A stretch of 64,000 nucleotides of DNA from Paenibacillus lycopersici (GTDB lineage Bacteria > Bacillota > Bacilli > Paenibacillales > Paenibacillaceae): positions 912,001-976,000 of the forward strand of contig NZ_CP048209.1 in assembly GCF_010119935.1 (NCBI RefSeq). The letters are read 5' to 3'. Below are positions 24,991 to 32,645 of this stretch, piece after piece (the first letter of the stretch is position 1; each line of letters opens with the position of its first letter). The position numbers and the translations under genes were made by a program. The notes under the pieces were generated by a model. It ran no database searches, was not told the DNA's origin, and saw only the letters and a program-made list of their open reading frames with translations.

Positions 24991-25110
24991 AGCAAACGAA
25001 CAAATAGAAAACGAGCCAGAAGCAAACGAACAAATAGAAAACGAGCCAGAAGCAAACGAATCAATAGCAAACGAACCTGCAGCAAACGAGCCAGCAGCAA
25101 ACGAGCCAGA
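24991..25110. repeat. 15-bp tandem repeat, eight units
   Basis: Eight exact-length units of consensus AGCAAACGARCMARH run from 24991 to 25110; the first four form two identical 30-bp dimers. It follows the AraC stop by 40 bases. The plus frame from 24956 translates it as repeated NE-P/Q-E-A pentapeptides, but has no clear ribosome-binding site and runs into the hairpin, so I treat it as non-coding. Confidence 0.8.
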
Positions 25111-25113
25111 CGC

Positions 25114-25155
25114 AAGAAGACCGCCTTGCAGCATTCGCTGCGAGGCGGTCTTCTT
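25114..25155. terminator. long bidirectional hairpin terminator
   Basis: AAGAAGACCGCCT pairs with AGGCGGTCTTCTT, with GCAGC-ATTC-GCTGC continuing the stem inside. It lies between the AraC gene and the convergent dps gene. The 25156-25267 remainder shows nothing else. Confidence 0.75.
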
Positions 25156-25267
25156 GCTGAACAGGCAGGGACGGAGCGCTTTTGCGCCACCAAGCCGCCC
25201 CACGCCTGTTGTGTAGTTAAAGCCGTGAAGTCGTATCTCGCTCCACGCTTGCTGCGCGAACGACGAA

Positions 25268-25711
25268 TTAGCGGCCGTTGAACGCTTTAAGCATCCAGAG
25301 ATGCTTCTCGAGCGATTTGTGAATGGCCAGCAGCAGGTCGCCCGTCGTTTCGTCGCCGGTTTCGGCCGCGGCCGACATGCCGTCCTTCAGCTCGCCGGCA
25401 ACGTTCGAGAAGTCCGAGATCAAGGTGTCGACCATCTCGGTGGCGGTTTCCGTGCGCGTCGCTTCCTTCACGACGGAGTGCTCCAAGTATTCGGACATCG
25501 TGGCGTAAGGGGATCCGCCGATGGCGAGCAGGCGCTCGGCGATGTCGTCGACATGCAGCGTCGCTTCTTCGTAGAGCTCTTGGAATTTCACGTGCAGCGT
25601 GAAGAATTGATTGCCTTTGACGTACCAGTGGTAGTTGTGCAGCTTGACATAAAGGACGCTCCAGGTCGAAATTTGCTTGTTCAAAATCGCTTGCAGATTC
25701 TTTGTCGTCAT
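25268..25711 (-). CDS. dps: Dps/ferritin-like DNA-protection protein
   Basis: Dps proteins form 12-subunit shells that oxidise and store iron and shield DNA under stress. The 147-residue product shows the inter-subunit ferroxidase residues in KLHNYHWYVKG (His), FQELYEEATLHVDDIAERL (Asp, Glu) and ends in a typical ferritin helix. The second ATG (25711) is preferred: GGGAG lies 9 bases upstream of it but directly abuts the first ATG at 25720. It sits beside trxB and not far from the sodA gene, fitting oxidative-stress defence. Confidence 0.92.
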   Translation of the reverse strand: MTTKNLQAILNKQISTWSVLYVKLHNYHWYVKGNQFFTLHVKFQELYEEATLHVDDIAERLLAIGGSPYATMSEYLEHSVVKEATRTETATEMVDTLISDFSNVAGELKDGMSAAAETGDETTGDLLLAIHKSLEKHLWMLKAFNGR

Positions 25712-25796
25712 GAATGGCATCTCCCTCGTAATAAGATAGATTACTTGCTCTTCAGCCGCTTATGCTTCTTCCGGCAGACGATCGCCTCCGCAGGGC

Positions 25797-26747
25797 TCAC
25801 GCTTCTACGGCTTGCGATCGCTGCGCCTGCCAGGCTTCGAAATCATGCTCGCAATCGAGTGCCGCCATGCAGCCGCTGCCAGCGGCCGTGATCGCCTGGC
25901 GGTATTGACGATCCTGCACATCGCCGCAAGCGTAGACGCCCGGGATGTTCGTTCTGGAAGTGCCCGGCTGTACGACGACGTAGCCGAGCTCGTCCGTCGT
26001 CACCTGGCCGCCGAGGAACGACGTGTTCGGCGTGTGGCCGATGGCGACGAATATGCCGTCGGCTTCCAGCAGCAGCTCTTCGCCGGTCGCGTTGTCGCGA
26101 ACCCGCAGACCTTGTACGCCTTGCTCGTCCGCTGCCACTTCAATCGGCGTCACGTTCAGGCTCCATGCGATCTTCTCGTTCGCGCGGGCCCGGTCCTGCA
26201 TGATTTTGGAAGCGCGCATTTCTTCGCGGCGATGAACGAGACGCACCTCGGAAGCGAAGCGGGTCAGGAACCCGGCTTCTTCCATGGCCGAGTCGCCGCC
26301 GCCAACGACGATAATTTTCTTCCCGCGGAAGAAGAAGCCGTCGCAGGTCGCGCAGGTGCTTACGCCGCGACCGACGTTATCGCGCTCGCCAGGGATACCC
26401 ATATATTTTGCCGAAGCGCCCGTCGAAATAATCACGGCGCCTGCCGTAAGTACGCTGCCGTTCTCAAGCGTCAGCTTGAACGGACGCTCGGACAGGTCGG
26501 CGGCCTGCACCCAGCCCGTCTGGAAACGGGCGCCGAAGCGCTCGGCTTGCGTGCGCATGTTCGCCATCAGCTCGGAGCCGAGCACGCCTTCCGGAAAGCC
26601 GGGGAAGTTCTCCACTTCCGTCGTCGTCGTCAATTGGCCGCCAGGCTGCGGACCTTCAAGCACAAGCGGGCCGTAGCCTGCGCGAGCAAGATAAATGGCT
26701 GCCGTCAAGCCGGCAGGGCCTGTACCTACAATGATCATATTTTCCAT
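25797..26747 (-). CDS. trxB: thioredoxin-disulfide reductase
   Basis: TrxB uses NADPH and FAD to reduce thioredoxin. The 316-residue length is normal. FAD-binding GTGPAGLTAAIYLARAG is at the N-terminus, the redox pair is CATC near residue 135, the NADPH-binding GGGDSAMEEA follows, and a second FAD motif ACGDVQDRQYRQ lies near the C-terminus. The start at 26747 (MENMIIVG) follows GAAGGGAAGG; the frame is open upstream through A+T-rich promoter DNA. A TTGACA -35 on the minus strand (26847-26852) lies about 100 bases upstream, with only a weak -10 (TAATTT) at 17 bases. Confidence 0.95.
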   Translation of the reverse strand: MENMIIVGTGPAGLTAAIYLARAGYGPLVLEGPQPGGQLTTTTEVENFPGFPEGVLGSELMANMRTQAERFGARFQTGWVQAADLSERPFKLTLENGSVLTAGAVIISTGASAKYMGIPGERDNVGRGVSTCATCDGFFFRGKKIIVVGGGDSAMEEAGFLTRFASEVRLVHRREEMRASKIMQDRARANEKIAWSLNVTPIEVAADEQGVQGLRVRDNATGEELLLEADGIFVAIGHTPNTSFLGGQVTTDELGYVVVQPGTSRTNIPGVYACGDVQDRQYRQAITAAGSGCMAALDCEHDFEAWQAQRSQAVEA

Positions 26748-26940
26748 GATGCCTTCCCTTCCTCTCCTTAACCTTCCTATTGGGACATGAAACAAGTATC
26801 TATTAATAATGAATTCTAAATTAAAATTATTATAAATAAGGAAAAATGTCAAGCGGTATTGAATTCGTTATTCCTGCTGTTATTGTCACTCGGCATCGTT
26901 CATGTTACGTTAGATTCATATCGAAACGGGGGCGGCTGGA

Positions 26941-27555
26941 ATGAAGATCGTGGTGTTCGGCGCCGGCGGCAGAACGGGACGTCAGGTCGTCCAGCAGGCA
27001 TTAGAGCAGGGACATGACGTAACGGCGTTCGTGCGGTCGCCGCATCGCCTGGATACCGTTCAGGCTGCCCTCCGTATCGCGCAAGGCGACGCTCGCAACG
27101 GCGAAGCGGCGGCTGCGGCCATTGCCGGCCAGGATGCGGTCATTTCCTGTATCGGCACGAAAGGATTGGGGCGTACGACGCTGCTCTCGGAGACGGCGGA
27201 ACGCATCATCGCAGGCATGAAGCGTCATGGCGTCCCCCGGATTGTCTATCTGGCTTCCGCGGGCATCGAGCAAGAAATTCCCGGCTTCTCCGGCTTCCTC
27301 GCCCAGAAGCTGCTGCGGCATGTGCTTGCGGATCACCGCCGTGCCGCCGAGGCGCTGAAGGCCAGCGGCTTGGAGTGGACGATTGCCAGACCGATGCAGC
27401 TTGCGGGCCGGAAATTGAAAGGGATGTACCTGGAAGCGAGGCATGGCGTTCCAGCGGGCAAAGGACGAATCTCGCGGGCGGACACGGCGCATTTTCTGCT
27501 GAAGTCGTTAACGGATCCGCTGTACAATCGCCAGTCGATCGGACTGAGTTATTGA
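26941..27555 (+). CDS. NAD(P)H-binding SDR-like oxidoreductase
   Basis: The 204-residue protein has an N-terminal dinucleotide fold (VVFGAGGRTGRQVVQQALEQG) and the arrangement of atypical short-chain dehydrogenases of the YwnB / biliverdin-reductase-B type, including IVYLASAGIE and WTIARPMQLA. The substrate cannot be told from sequence; relatives bind flavins, quinones or act as regulators. It is divergent from trxB. Confidence 0.8.
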   Translation: MKIVVFGAGGRTGRQVVQQALEQGHDVTAFVRSPHRLDTVQAALRIAQGDARNGEAAAAAIAGQDAVISCIGTKGLGRTTLLSETAERIIAGMKRHGVPRIVYLASAGIEQEIPGFSGFLAQKLLRHVLADHRRAAEALKASGLEWTIARPMQLAGRKLKGMYLEARHGVPAGKGRISRADTAHFLLKSLTDPLYNRQSIGLSY

Positions 27556-27635
27556 GGCGCGTTATTCGCTTTTGTCGCATACGCCGTATAAAACCTGCCA
27601 TTTTGGCAAAAAAAGAAAAGAGGATAACTGCAGCT

Positions 27636-28508
27636 ATGACACAGAAACGGGTTCGCAAGGCCATCATACCGGCAGGAGGGCTCGGCACGCGTTTCCTTCC
27701 GGCGACGAAAGCACAGCCGAAAGAAATGCTGCCGATCATCGACAAGCCGGCTATTCAGTATATCGTCGAGGAAGCGGTCGCTTCCGGCATCGAGAGCATC
27801 ATGATCGTAACGGGACGCAACAAGCGGGCGATCGAGGATCATTTCGACAAGTCCTACGAATTGGAGGCGGAGCTTGAAGCGAGCGGCAAGGCGGAAATGC
27901 TGGAGCTGGTCCGGAGCATCTCGCATATGGCGGAAATCGTCTACCTTCGGCAGGGAGCCCCGCTCGGACTCGGCCATGCCGTCTTGTGCGCGCGCCGCTT
28001 CGTCGGGGACGAGCCGTTCGCCGTACTGCTCGGCGACGATATTTTGCAGGGCAAACGGGCTGCGCTGGCGCAGATGATCGAGCTCTACGAGGAGCGCCAG
28101 TCGTCCGTCGTCGGCGTGATGGAAGTGCCGTGGGACCAGACGGACAAGTACGGGATCGTCGATCTGGGGGACACTGGGGACGGGCGCTTGCGCGGGCTCG
28201 TGGAGAAGCCTGCGCTTGGCGAGGCGCCTTCCAATCTGGCGATCGTCGGCAGGTATGTGCTGGAGCCGGCGATTTTCGAGCTGCTGGAGAACGCCAAGCC
28301 CGGCAAAGGCGGGGAAATCCAGCTCACGGACAGCCTGCAGCAGCTTAATTTGACGCGCCCGATCAGCGCTTTCCGCTTCGAGGGACAGCGTTACGACGTG
28401 GGGGATAAATTCGGCTTCGTGCAGGCCACGATCGATTTGGCGCTGCGCCGCGCGGACTTGTCCGACGACGTGCGCCGGTACATGATCGAACGTTTGAAAC
28501 AGGAATAA
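27636..28508 (+). CDS. galU: UTP--glucose-1-phosphate uridylyltransferase
   Basis: This enzyme makes UDP-glucose for cell-wall and surface glycans. The 290-residue length fits GalU/GtaB. The nucleotide-binding loop is [21 protein letters not shown], followed by [14 protein letters not shown] and VLLGDDI, with [11 protein letters not shown] and the lysine in FEGQRYDVGDKFGF near the end. The ATG at 27636 begins the homology; AAGAGGAT lies upstream. It is the G+C-rich partner of the second GalU at 59201. A perfect hairpin (about 28543-28566) starts 34 bases after the stop and overlaps the next start codon. Confidence 0.94.
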   Translation: MTQKRVRKAIIPAGGLGTRFLPATKAQPKEMLPIIDKPAIQYIVEEAVASGIESIMIVTGRNKRAIEDHFDKSYELEAELEASGKAEMLELVRSISHMAEIVYLRQGAPLGLGHAVLCARRFVGDEPFAVLLGDDILQGKRAALAQMIELYEERQSSVVGVMEVPWDQTDKYGIVDLGDTGDGRLRGLVEKPALGEAPSNLAIVGRYVLEPAIFELLENAKPGKGGEIQLTDSLQQLNLTRPISAFRFEGQRYDVGDKFGFVQATIDLALRRADLSDDVRRYMIERLKQE

Positions 28509-28542
28509 GCCGGCGAGGCAGCACGGCATTCACCGCATCCTC

Positions 28543-28566
28543 GCCGGAAGAAGGCGAGGATGCTTG
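28543..28566 (+). promoter_or_regulatory. hairpin overlapping the start of the His-rich exported protein gene
   Basis: GCATCCTCGCC pairs with GGCGAGGATGC across a short loop. The right arm contains the GAGG and the ATG at 28560, so the structure could hide the start codon or could be a T-less 3' hairpin of galU. Confidence 0.5.
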
Positions 28567-29573
28567 CGTTGCATAGGAGAAGACAACTACGGAAGATCAA
28601 GCGGGCGCTCTATATGGCGGTCGTGCTTGTGGCGCTGGGCGTGGCGCTCGGGTATTGGATGAGCGGCTACGCTGAGCGCGGATTGCCGGCGTCGGTCGCG
28701 GAGACGGACAAGCCGCACAAGCATGGCGTTGCGTCGGAGACGACGCAGGACGGCAGACTAGCCGAAGCGGCGGATGAGCGCATGGATATGGCGGAAGAGG
28801 CCGGCGAGCCCGGGGGTGAACGCGGCGGCTCGGTGAACATGGGCGAGAGCATGTCGGCTGAGACCGAAGAGGCCTCGGGCGCGGAATGGGCATGGCCGGG
28901 CGGTATCCCGGCAGCCGGAGACACCGGAACGCTGCGCATCACGATTACGGATCCGGACGGCAAGCCGGATGCGAAGCTGCAGGTCAATCACGAGAAGAAG
29001 CTGCATCTGATCATCGTCAGTCAGGGGCTGTCGACGTTCATGCATGCGCACCCCGAGGAGACCGCGGAGCCGGGCGTCTTCGAGGTACCGGTATCGTTCC
29101 CGTCGGCCGGGCGATATGAGCTGATCGCCGATTACGTGGCGCGCGACGGCAGCCAGCAATGGCGGAGCACCTGGGTGGAGGCAGGCGGCGAAACCGCCGG
29201 AATGCGCCAAGCGGAACCGGCATTGGCGCCGGACAAGGAGCTGACGCATACGGTGGAAGGGATGACGGTCGGCTTGACGTTCAATCAGCCTCCGAAGGCC
29301 GGCAAACCGGCCGAGCTGACGTTTGCTTTCGCCGATCAAGCAACGGGCAAACCGATAAGCGACCTGCAGCCGTACTTGGGCGCCGCGGGGCATGTCGTCA
29401 TCCTGGATGCCGATGCGAAGCACTATCTGCACGTGCATGCCATGGGCGGGTCGGGCGGTCCGACGGCGATGTTCCATACGGCGTTTCCGGATTCGGGCTT
29501 GTACAAGATATGGGGGCAATTCCAGCGGAGCGGCCGCGTCGTCACGGCAGCTTTCGTCGTCAAGGTCGGTTAG
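28560..29573 (+). CDS. membrane-anchored His-rich protein with predicted metal-binding beta domains
   Basis: The 337-residue product has a basic N-terminus, one hydrophobic segment (about residues 19-35, MAVVLVALGVALGYWM) acting as a signal anchor, then a long acidic, low-complexity linker rich in Glu, Gly and Met to about residue 115. Two beta-rich extracellular parts follow. Each carries His/Met clusters: NHEKKLHLIIVSQ with FMHAHPEE near 140-165, and GHVVILDADAKHYLHVHAMGG near 280-300. This pattern resembles YtkA/FixH-like copper- or heavy-metal-binding extracellular domains. I infer periplasm-side metal handling; no transporter is adjacent. The start is uncertain: the ATG lies in a hairpin, and a TTG three codons on is possible. 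Confidence 0.6.
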   Translation: MLALHRRRQLRKIKRALYMAVVLVALGVALGYWMSGYAERGLPASVAETDKPHKHGVASETTQDGRLAEAADERMDMAEEAGEPGGERGGSVNMGESMSAETEEASGAEWAWPGGIPAAGDTGTLRITITDPDGKPDAKLQVNHEKKLHLIIVSQGLSTFMHAHPEETAEPGVFEVPVSFPSAGRYELIADYVARDGSQQWRSTWVEAGGETAGMRQAEPALAPDKELTHTVEGMTVGLTFNQPPKAGKPAELTFAFADQATGKPISDLQPYLGAAGHVVILDADAKHYLHVHAMGGSGGPTAMFHTAFPDSGLYKIWGQFQRSGRVVTAAFVVKVG

Positions 29574-29650
29574 CTTGCCTTTAATCATATGAAGGGGCGG
29601 CTGTCCGCGATCCATTACAAATCTTCTCAGATGTCTATAGATGTAAGGCC

Positions 29651-29689
29651 AGCCGTTCACGGGGGTTCCGCTCCGATGAACGGCTTTTT
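29651..29689 (+). terminator. rho-independent terminator
   Basis: AGCCGTTCA pairs with TGAACGGCT and is followed by TTTT. It ends the galU/His-rich protein unit. Confidence 0.8.
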
Positions 29690-29828
29690 CGCGTGGCATC
29701 TTTTATTTGCTTCTGCGGTTTCGAAGCCTGGTTTGCGGCTGCGGCCGGCTGTCGAAAGAGGAATTCGACGCATGGATCGCGAAGTTTCGCATAATCGGAG
29801 TCAGTTCATGATTGGAAGGAGCCAGCAT

Positions 29829-31505
29829 ATGACGCAGAAGTATGCAATCGGCGTGGATTTCGGTACGGAATCGGGGCGCGCGGTGCTTGTCCGCTTGTCC
29901 GACGGTACCGAAGCTGCGGAGCATGTTACGCCTTACCGCCATCATGTCATCGACGAGCGTTTGCCCGAAACGGGGTTGAAACTGGAGCACGACTGGGCCT
30001 TGCAGCATCCGCGCGACTATATCGAGGTGCTGGAGCGGTCCGTGCCGGCCGTCGTCCGGGCGTCGGGCATCGATCCGGCCGAGGTTATCGGCCTCGGCAT
30101 CGATTTTACGGCCTGCACGATGCTGCCGGTGGACAAGGCGGGACGGCCGCTCTGCTTCGACCCTGCGTTCCAAGCGAACCCGCACAGCTGGGTGAAGCTG
30201 TGGAAACACCACGCGGCGCAGGCGGAAGCGGATCGGATCAACGAGATCGCGGCGGCGCGCGGCGAACGGTTCCTCGCCCGTTACGGCGGCAAGCTCTCCT
30301 CCGAATGGATGCTCGCGAAAGCGTGGCAGATTCTGAACGAGGCGCCGGACATCTACGACGCGGCCGATCAATTCGTCGAGGCGGCGGATTGGACCGTCGC
30401 CCAGATGACGGGCGTTATCGTGCGCAATAGCTGCTCGGCGGGGTACAAAGCCGCCTGGCACAGGCAGGAAGGCTACCCGAGCCGCGAGTTTCTGGGAGCG
30501 CTCGATCCGCGGCTGGCGGATATGGCGGCAACGAAGCTGCGCGGCGACGTGCTGCCGCTCGGCACCAAAGCCGGCGAGCTGACGCCGGACATGGCGGCGC
30601 GGATGGGCCTTGCGGCCGGCACGGCGATCGCCGTCGGCAACGTGGACGCGCATGCGGCGGTGCCGGCCGTCGGCGTCGTGACGCCGGGCAGGCTGGTCAT
30701 GACGATGGGCACCTCGGTTTGTCATATGCTTCTCGGCGCCGAGGAGAAGCCGATCGAAGGCCTATGCGGCGTCGTGGAGGACGGCATCGTTCCGGGGTAT
30801 TACGGGTATGAGGCGGGCCAGGCCGCCGTGGGCGATATTTTTGCCTGGTACGTCGACGAAGCGGTACCGGCCTATGTCGCGGAAGCGGCGCGGGACGAAG
30901 GCTTGAACGTGCATGAGTGGCTGGAGAAGCGCGCTTCCGGGCTGAAAGCCGGCGAGTCCGGGCTGCTGGCGCTGGATTGGTGGAACGGCAACCGCTCCGT
31001 GCTTGCCGATGCGAATTTGACCGGGACGATCCTCGGCTTGACGCTGCTGACGAAGCCGCAGGAGGTATACCGCGCGCTGCTCGAGGCGACGGCTTTCGGC
31101 ACGCGCAAAATTATCGAAGCCTTCCTTCGCGGCGGCTTGGCAGTGGACGAGCTGTACGCCTGCGGCGGCCTGCCGCAGAAGAACCGTCTGCTGATGCAGA
31201 TCTATGCGGACGTGACGAACCGCGAGATCAAGGTCGCGGCCTCGAAGCAGACGACTGCGCTTGGCGCCGCGATGTTCGGCGCCGTAGCGGCCGGCGCGGC
31301 GAAGGGCGGCTACGACGGCATCGTGGACGCCGCGGCCGCCATGGCGCGCGTCCGCGAGGAGACGTTCCGGCCGATCCCGGCGAACGTCGCAGTCTATGAT
31401 AAGCTGTACGCCGAGTACATGCTGCTGCATGATTATTTCGGCCGGGGAGCGAATGACGTCATGAAGCGGCTGAAGGCGATCAAGGAAGAAGCCGGCTCGC
31501 GATAG
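29829..31505 (+). CDS. araB: ribulokinase (FGGY family)
   Basis: AraB phosphorylates L-ribulose with ATP in arabinose breakdown. The 558-residue product matches its length (B. subtilis AraB 560). It starts [20 protein letters not shown], with the family's [44 protein letters not shown] and [10 protein letters not shown] blocks and C-terminal [17 protein letters not shown]. The ATG at 29829 follows GGAAGGAG; an earlier in-frame ATG lies in the preceding terminator. No araA, araD or transporter gene is adjacent, so this copy stands alone. A perfect 11-bp hairpin follows the stop. Confidence 0.92.
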   Translation: MTQKYAIGVDFGTESGRAVLVRLSDGTEAAEHVTPYRHHVIDERLPETGLKLEHDWALQHPRDYIEVLERSVPAVVRASGIDPAEVIGLGIDFTACTMLPVDKAGRPLCFDPAFQANPHSWVKLWKHHAAQAEADRINEIAAARGERFLARYGGKLSSEWMLAKAWQILNEAPDIYDAADQFVEAADWTVAQMTGVIVRNSCSAGYKAAWHRQEGYPSREFLGALDPRLADMAATKLRGDVLPLGTKAGELTPDMAARMGLAAGTAIAVGNVDAHAAVPAVGVVTPGRLVMTMGTSVCHMLLGAEEKPIEGLCGVVEDGIVPGYYGYEAGQAAVGDIFAWYVDEAVPAYVAEAARDEGLNVHEWLEKRASGLKAGESGLLALDWWNGNRSVLADANLTGTILGLTLLTKPQEVYRALLEATAFGTRKIIEAFLRGGLAVDELYACGGLPQKNRLLMQIYADVTNREIKVAASKQTTALGAAMFGAVAAGAAKGGYDGIVDAAAAMARVREETFRPIPANVAVYDKLYAEYMLLHDYFGRGANDVMKRLKAIKEEAGSR

Positions 31506-31516
31506 CCATGCAAGCG

Positions 31517-31542
31517 AAGAGCCCGCCGGTTGGCGGGCTCTT
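31517..31542. terminator. hairpin between araB and the collagen-like gene
   Basis: AAGAGCCCGCC-GGTT-GGCGGGCTCTT is perfect over 11 pairs. It could serve both convergent genes; only short T runs follow. Confidence 0.65.
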
Positions 31543-31588
31543 GGCGCGTTCGTTGCCGCCGAATGCTTCGGTCGCGATCTGCGCGCTG

Positions 31589-32386
31589 TTATTGCTGATC
31601 TTCCTCTTCCAGACGCTGCAGCTCTTCGAAATTGTTCTCTAGGATTCCGGACAGCTGGTCGGAACCCCATTCGTTGCCGCGCAGCACGCGAACGAAGACT
31701 TCCAGGCCGACGACATCGCGGCTCTGGATCGGCAGATTCAACAGCGTTTGCGGGATCGGCCGTCCGTTGAGACGGAGGATGACTTCCACGTTGCCTGCGA
31801 TGACGATGCCGTTCACCGAAATAATGCGTCCGTTGACGTTGAACCGGACAACGCCCGTCGATGCCAGCGCCTGGCCGATATTCATGCCCGGGAAGTGCCG
31901 GACCGAGTAAGAATTCGTTATCCACGGATAGAAGTTGCCGCCGTTGATGACAACCGTGACGAATCCGAAGTTAGGCGGGAACGGCCCGGGAATCGGAATC
32001 GGCAGCGGAATTGGAAGCGGGAACGGTCCGGGACCCGGAAATGGCGGGAACGGTCCGGGTGGAGGCGGAGGCGGGAACATGCCGGGGCCTCCGGGGCCGC
32101 CAGGGAAGCCTGGACCTCCAGGGCCGCCAGGGAAGCCTGGACCTCCAGGGCCGCCAGGGAAGCCGGGGCCTCCGGGGCCGCCAGGGAAGCCGGGACCTCC
32201 AGGGCCGCCAGGGAAGCCTGGACCTCCAGGGCCGCCAGGGAAGCCGGAGCCTCCAGGACCTCCGGGGCCGCCCGGCCCGCCGGGCAGCCCTGGGAGCATG
32301 CCGCGCGGGCCGCCGCAATTGCAATCTTTTAACCGATTGAAGTATCCCTCGGGCGCGCCTTGCACGTAATAATATTTGTATTTCAT
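31589..32386 (-). CDS. collagen-like repeat surface protein
   Basis: The 265-residue product has a short N-terminal region (MKYKYYYVQGAPEGYFNRLK, then CNCGG). A Gly-X-Y collagen stretch follows, containing six nearly identical 9-residue units GFPGGPGGP (27 bp at DNA level), then a Pro/Phe-rich bridge. The non-collagen C-terminal domain of about 130 residues (FGFVTVVINGGNFYPW onward, ending EELQRLEEEDQQ) may drive trimer formation. Such proteins occur on exosporia and spore surfaces of Bacillales. No classical signal peptide is visible, as in many spore-surface collagen-like proteins. AAAAGGAG precedes the ATG at 32386. The repeats invite copy-number variation. Confidence 0.85.
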   Translation of the reverse strand: MKYKYYYVQGAPEGYFNRLKDCNCGGPRGMLPGLPGGPGGPGGPGGSGFPGGPGGPGFPGGPGGPGFPGGPGGPGFPGGPGGPGFPGGPGGPGFPGGPGGPGMFPPPPPPGPFPPFPGPGPFPLPIPLPIPIPGPFPPNFGFVTVVINGGNFYPWITNSYSVRHFPGMNIGQALASTGVVRFNVNGRIISVNGIVIAGNVEVILRLNGRPIPQTLLNLPIQSRDVVGLEVFVRVLRGNEWGSDQLSGILENNFEELQRLEEEDQQ

Positions 32387-32510
32387 GAAACGGTCTCCTT
32401 TTCGCACAGCAAGGATGGGTGAATATCTCGGTGTCAGTCTATGCGGCAAGAGCCTATCCGGTGTATGCTTTTCGCCCGCTCTGGCACTCCGGACAGCCCT
32501 GCGTCATGCC

Positions 32511-32546
32511 AAAAAAACCGTTATGCGCGCTTCCTGCATAACGGTT
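32511..32546 (-). terminator. rho-independent terminator of the MCP gene
   Basis: Read on the minus strand, AACCGTTATGC pairs perfectly with GCATAACGGTT and is followed by seven T. It lies 100 bases past the stop codon of the chemoreceptor gene. Confidence 0.85.
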
Positions 32547-32645
32547 CTATCGGTTCTTCCATCCTGGAGCGTGCTATCAAGGCGCTTCTGGCGAGTTCTT
32601 GCTTTGCGTTCGGCTATGCGACCCGCCGCCACGCGCTGCCGGCCG

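Noticed and set aside
24956-25216. 86-codon frame with NEPEA-type repeats
   Set aside because: No ribosome-binding site or promoter; the frame ends by running through a terminator hairpin. Kept only as a repeat.
31935-32369. Plus-strand collagen-like frame (GPPGKPG repeats)
   Set aside because: It exists because Gly and Pro codons are complementary. The minus-strand gene has the ribosome-binding site and non-repeat end domains.
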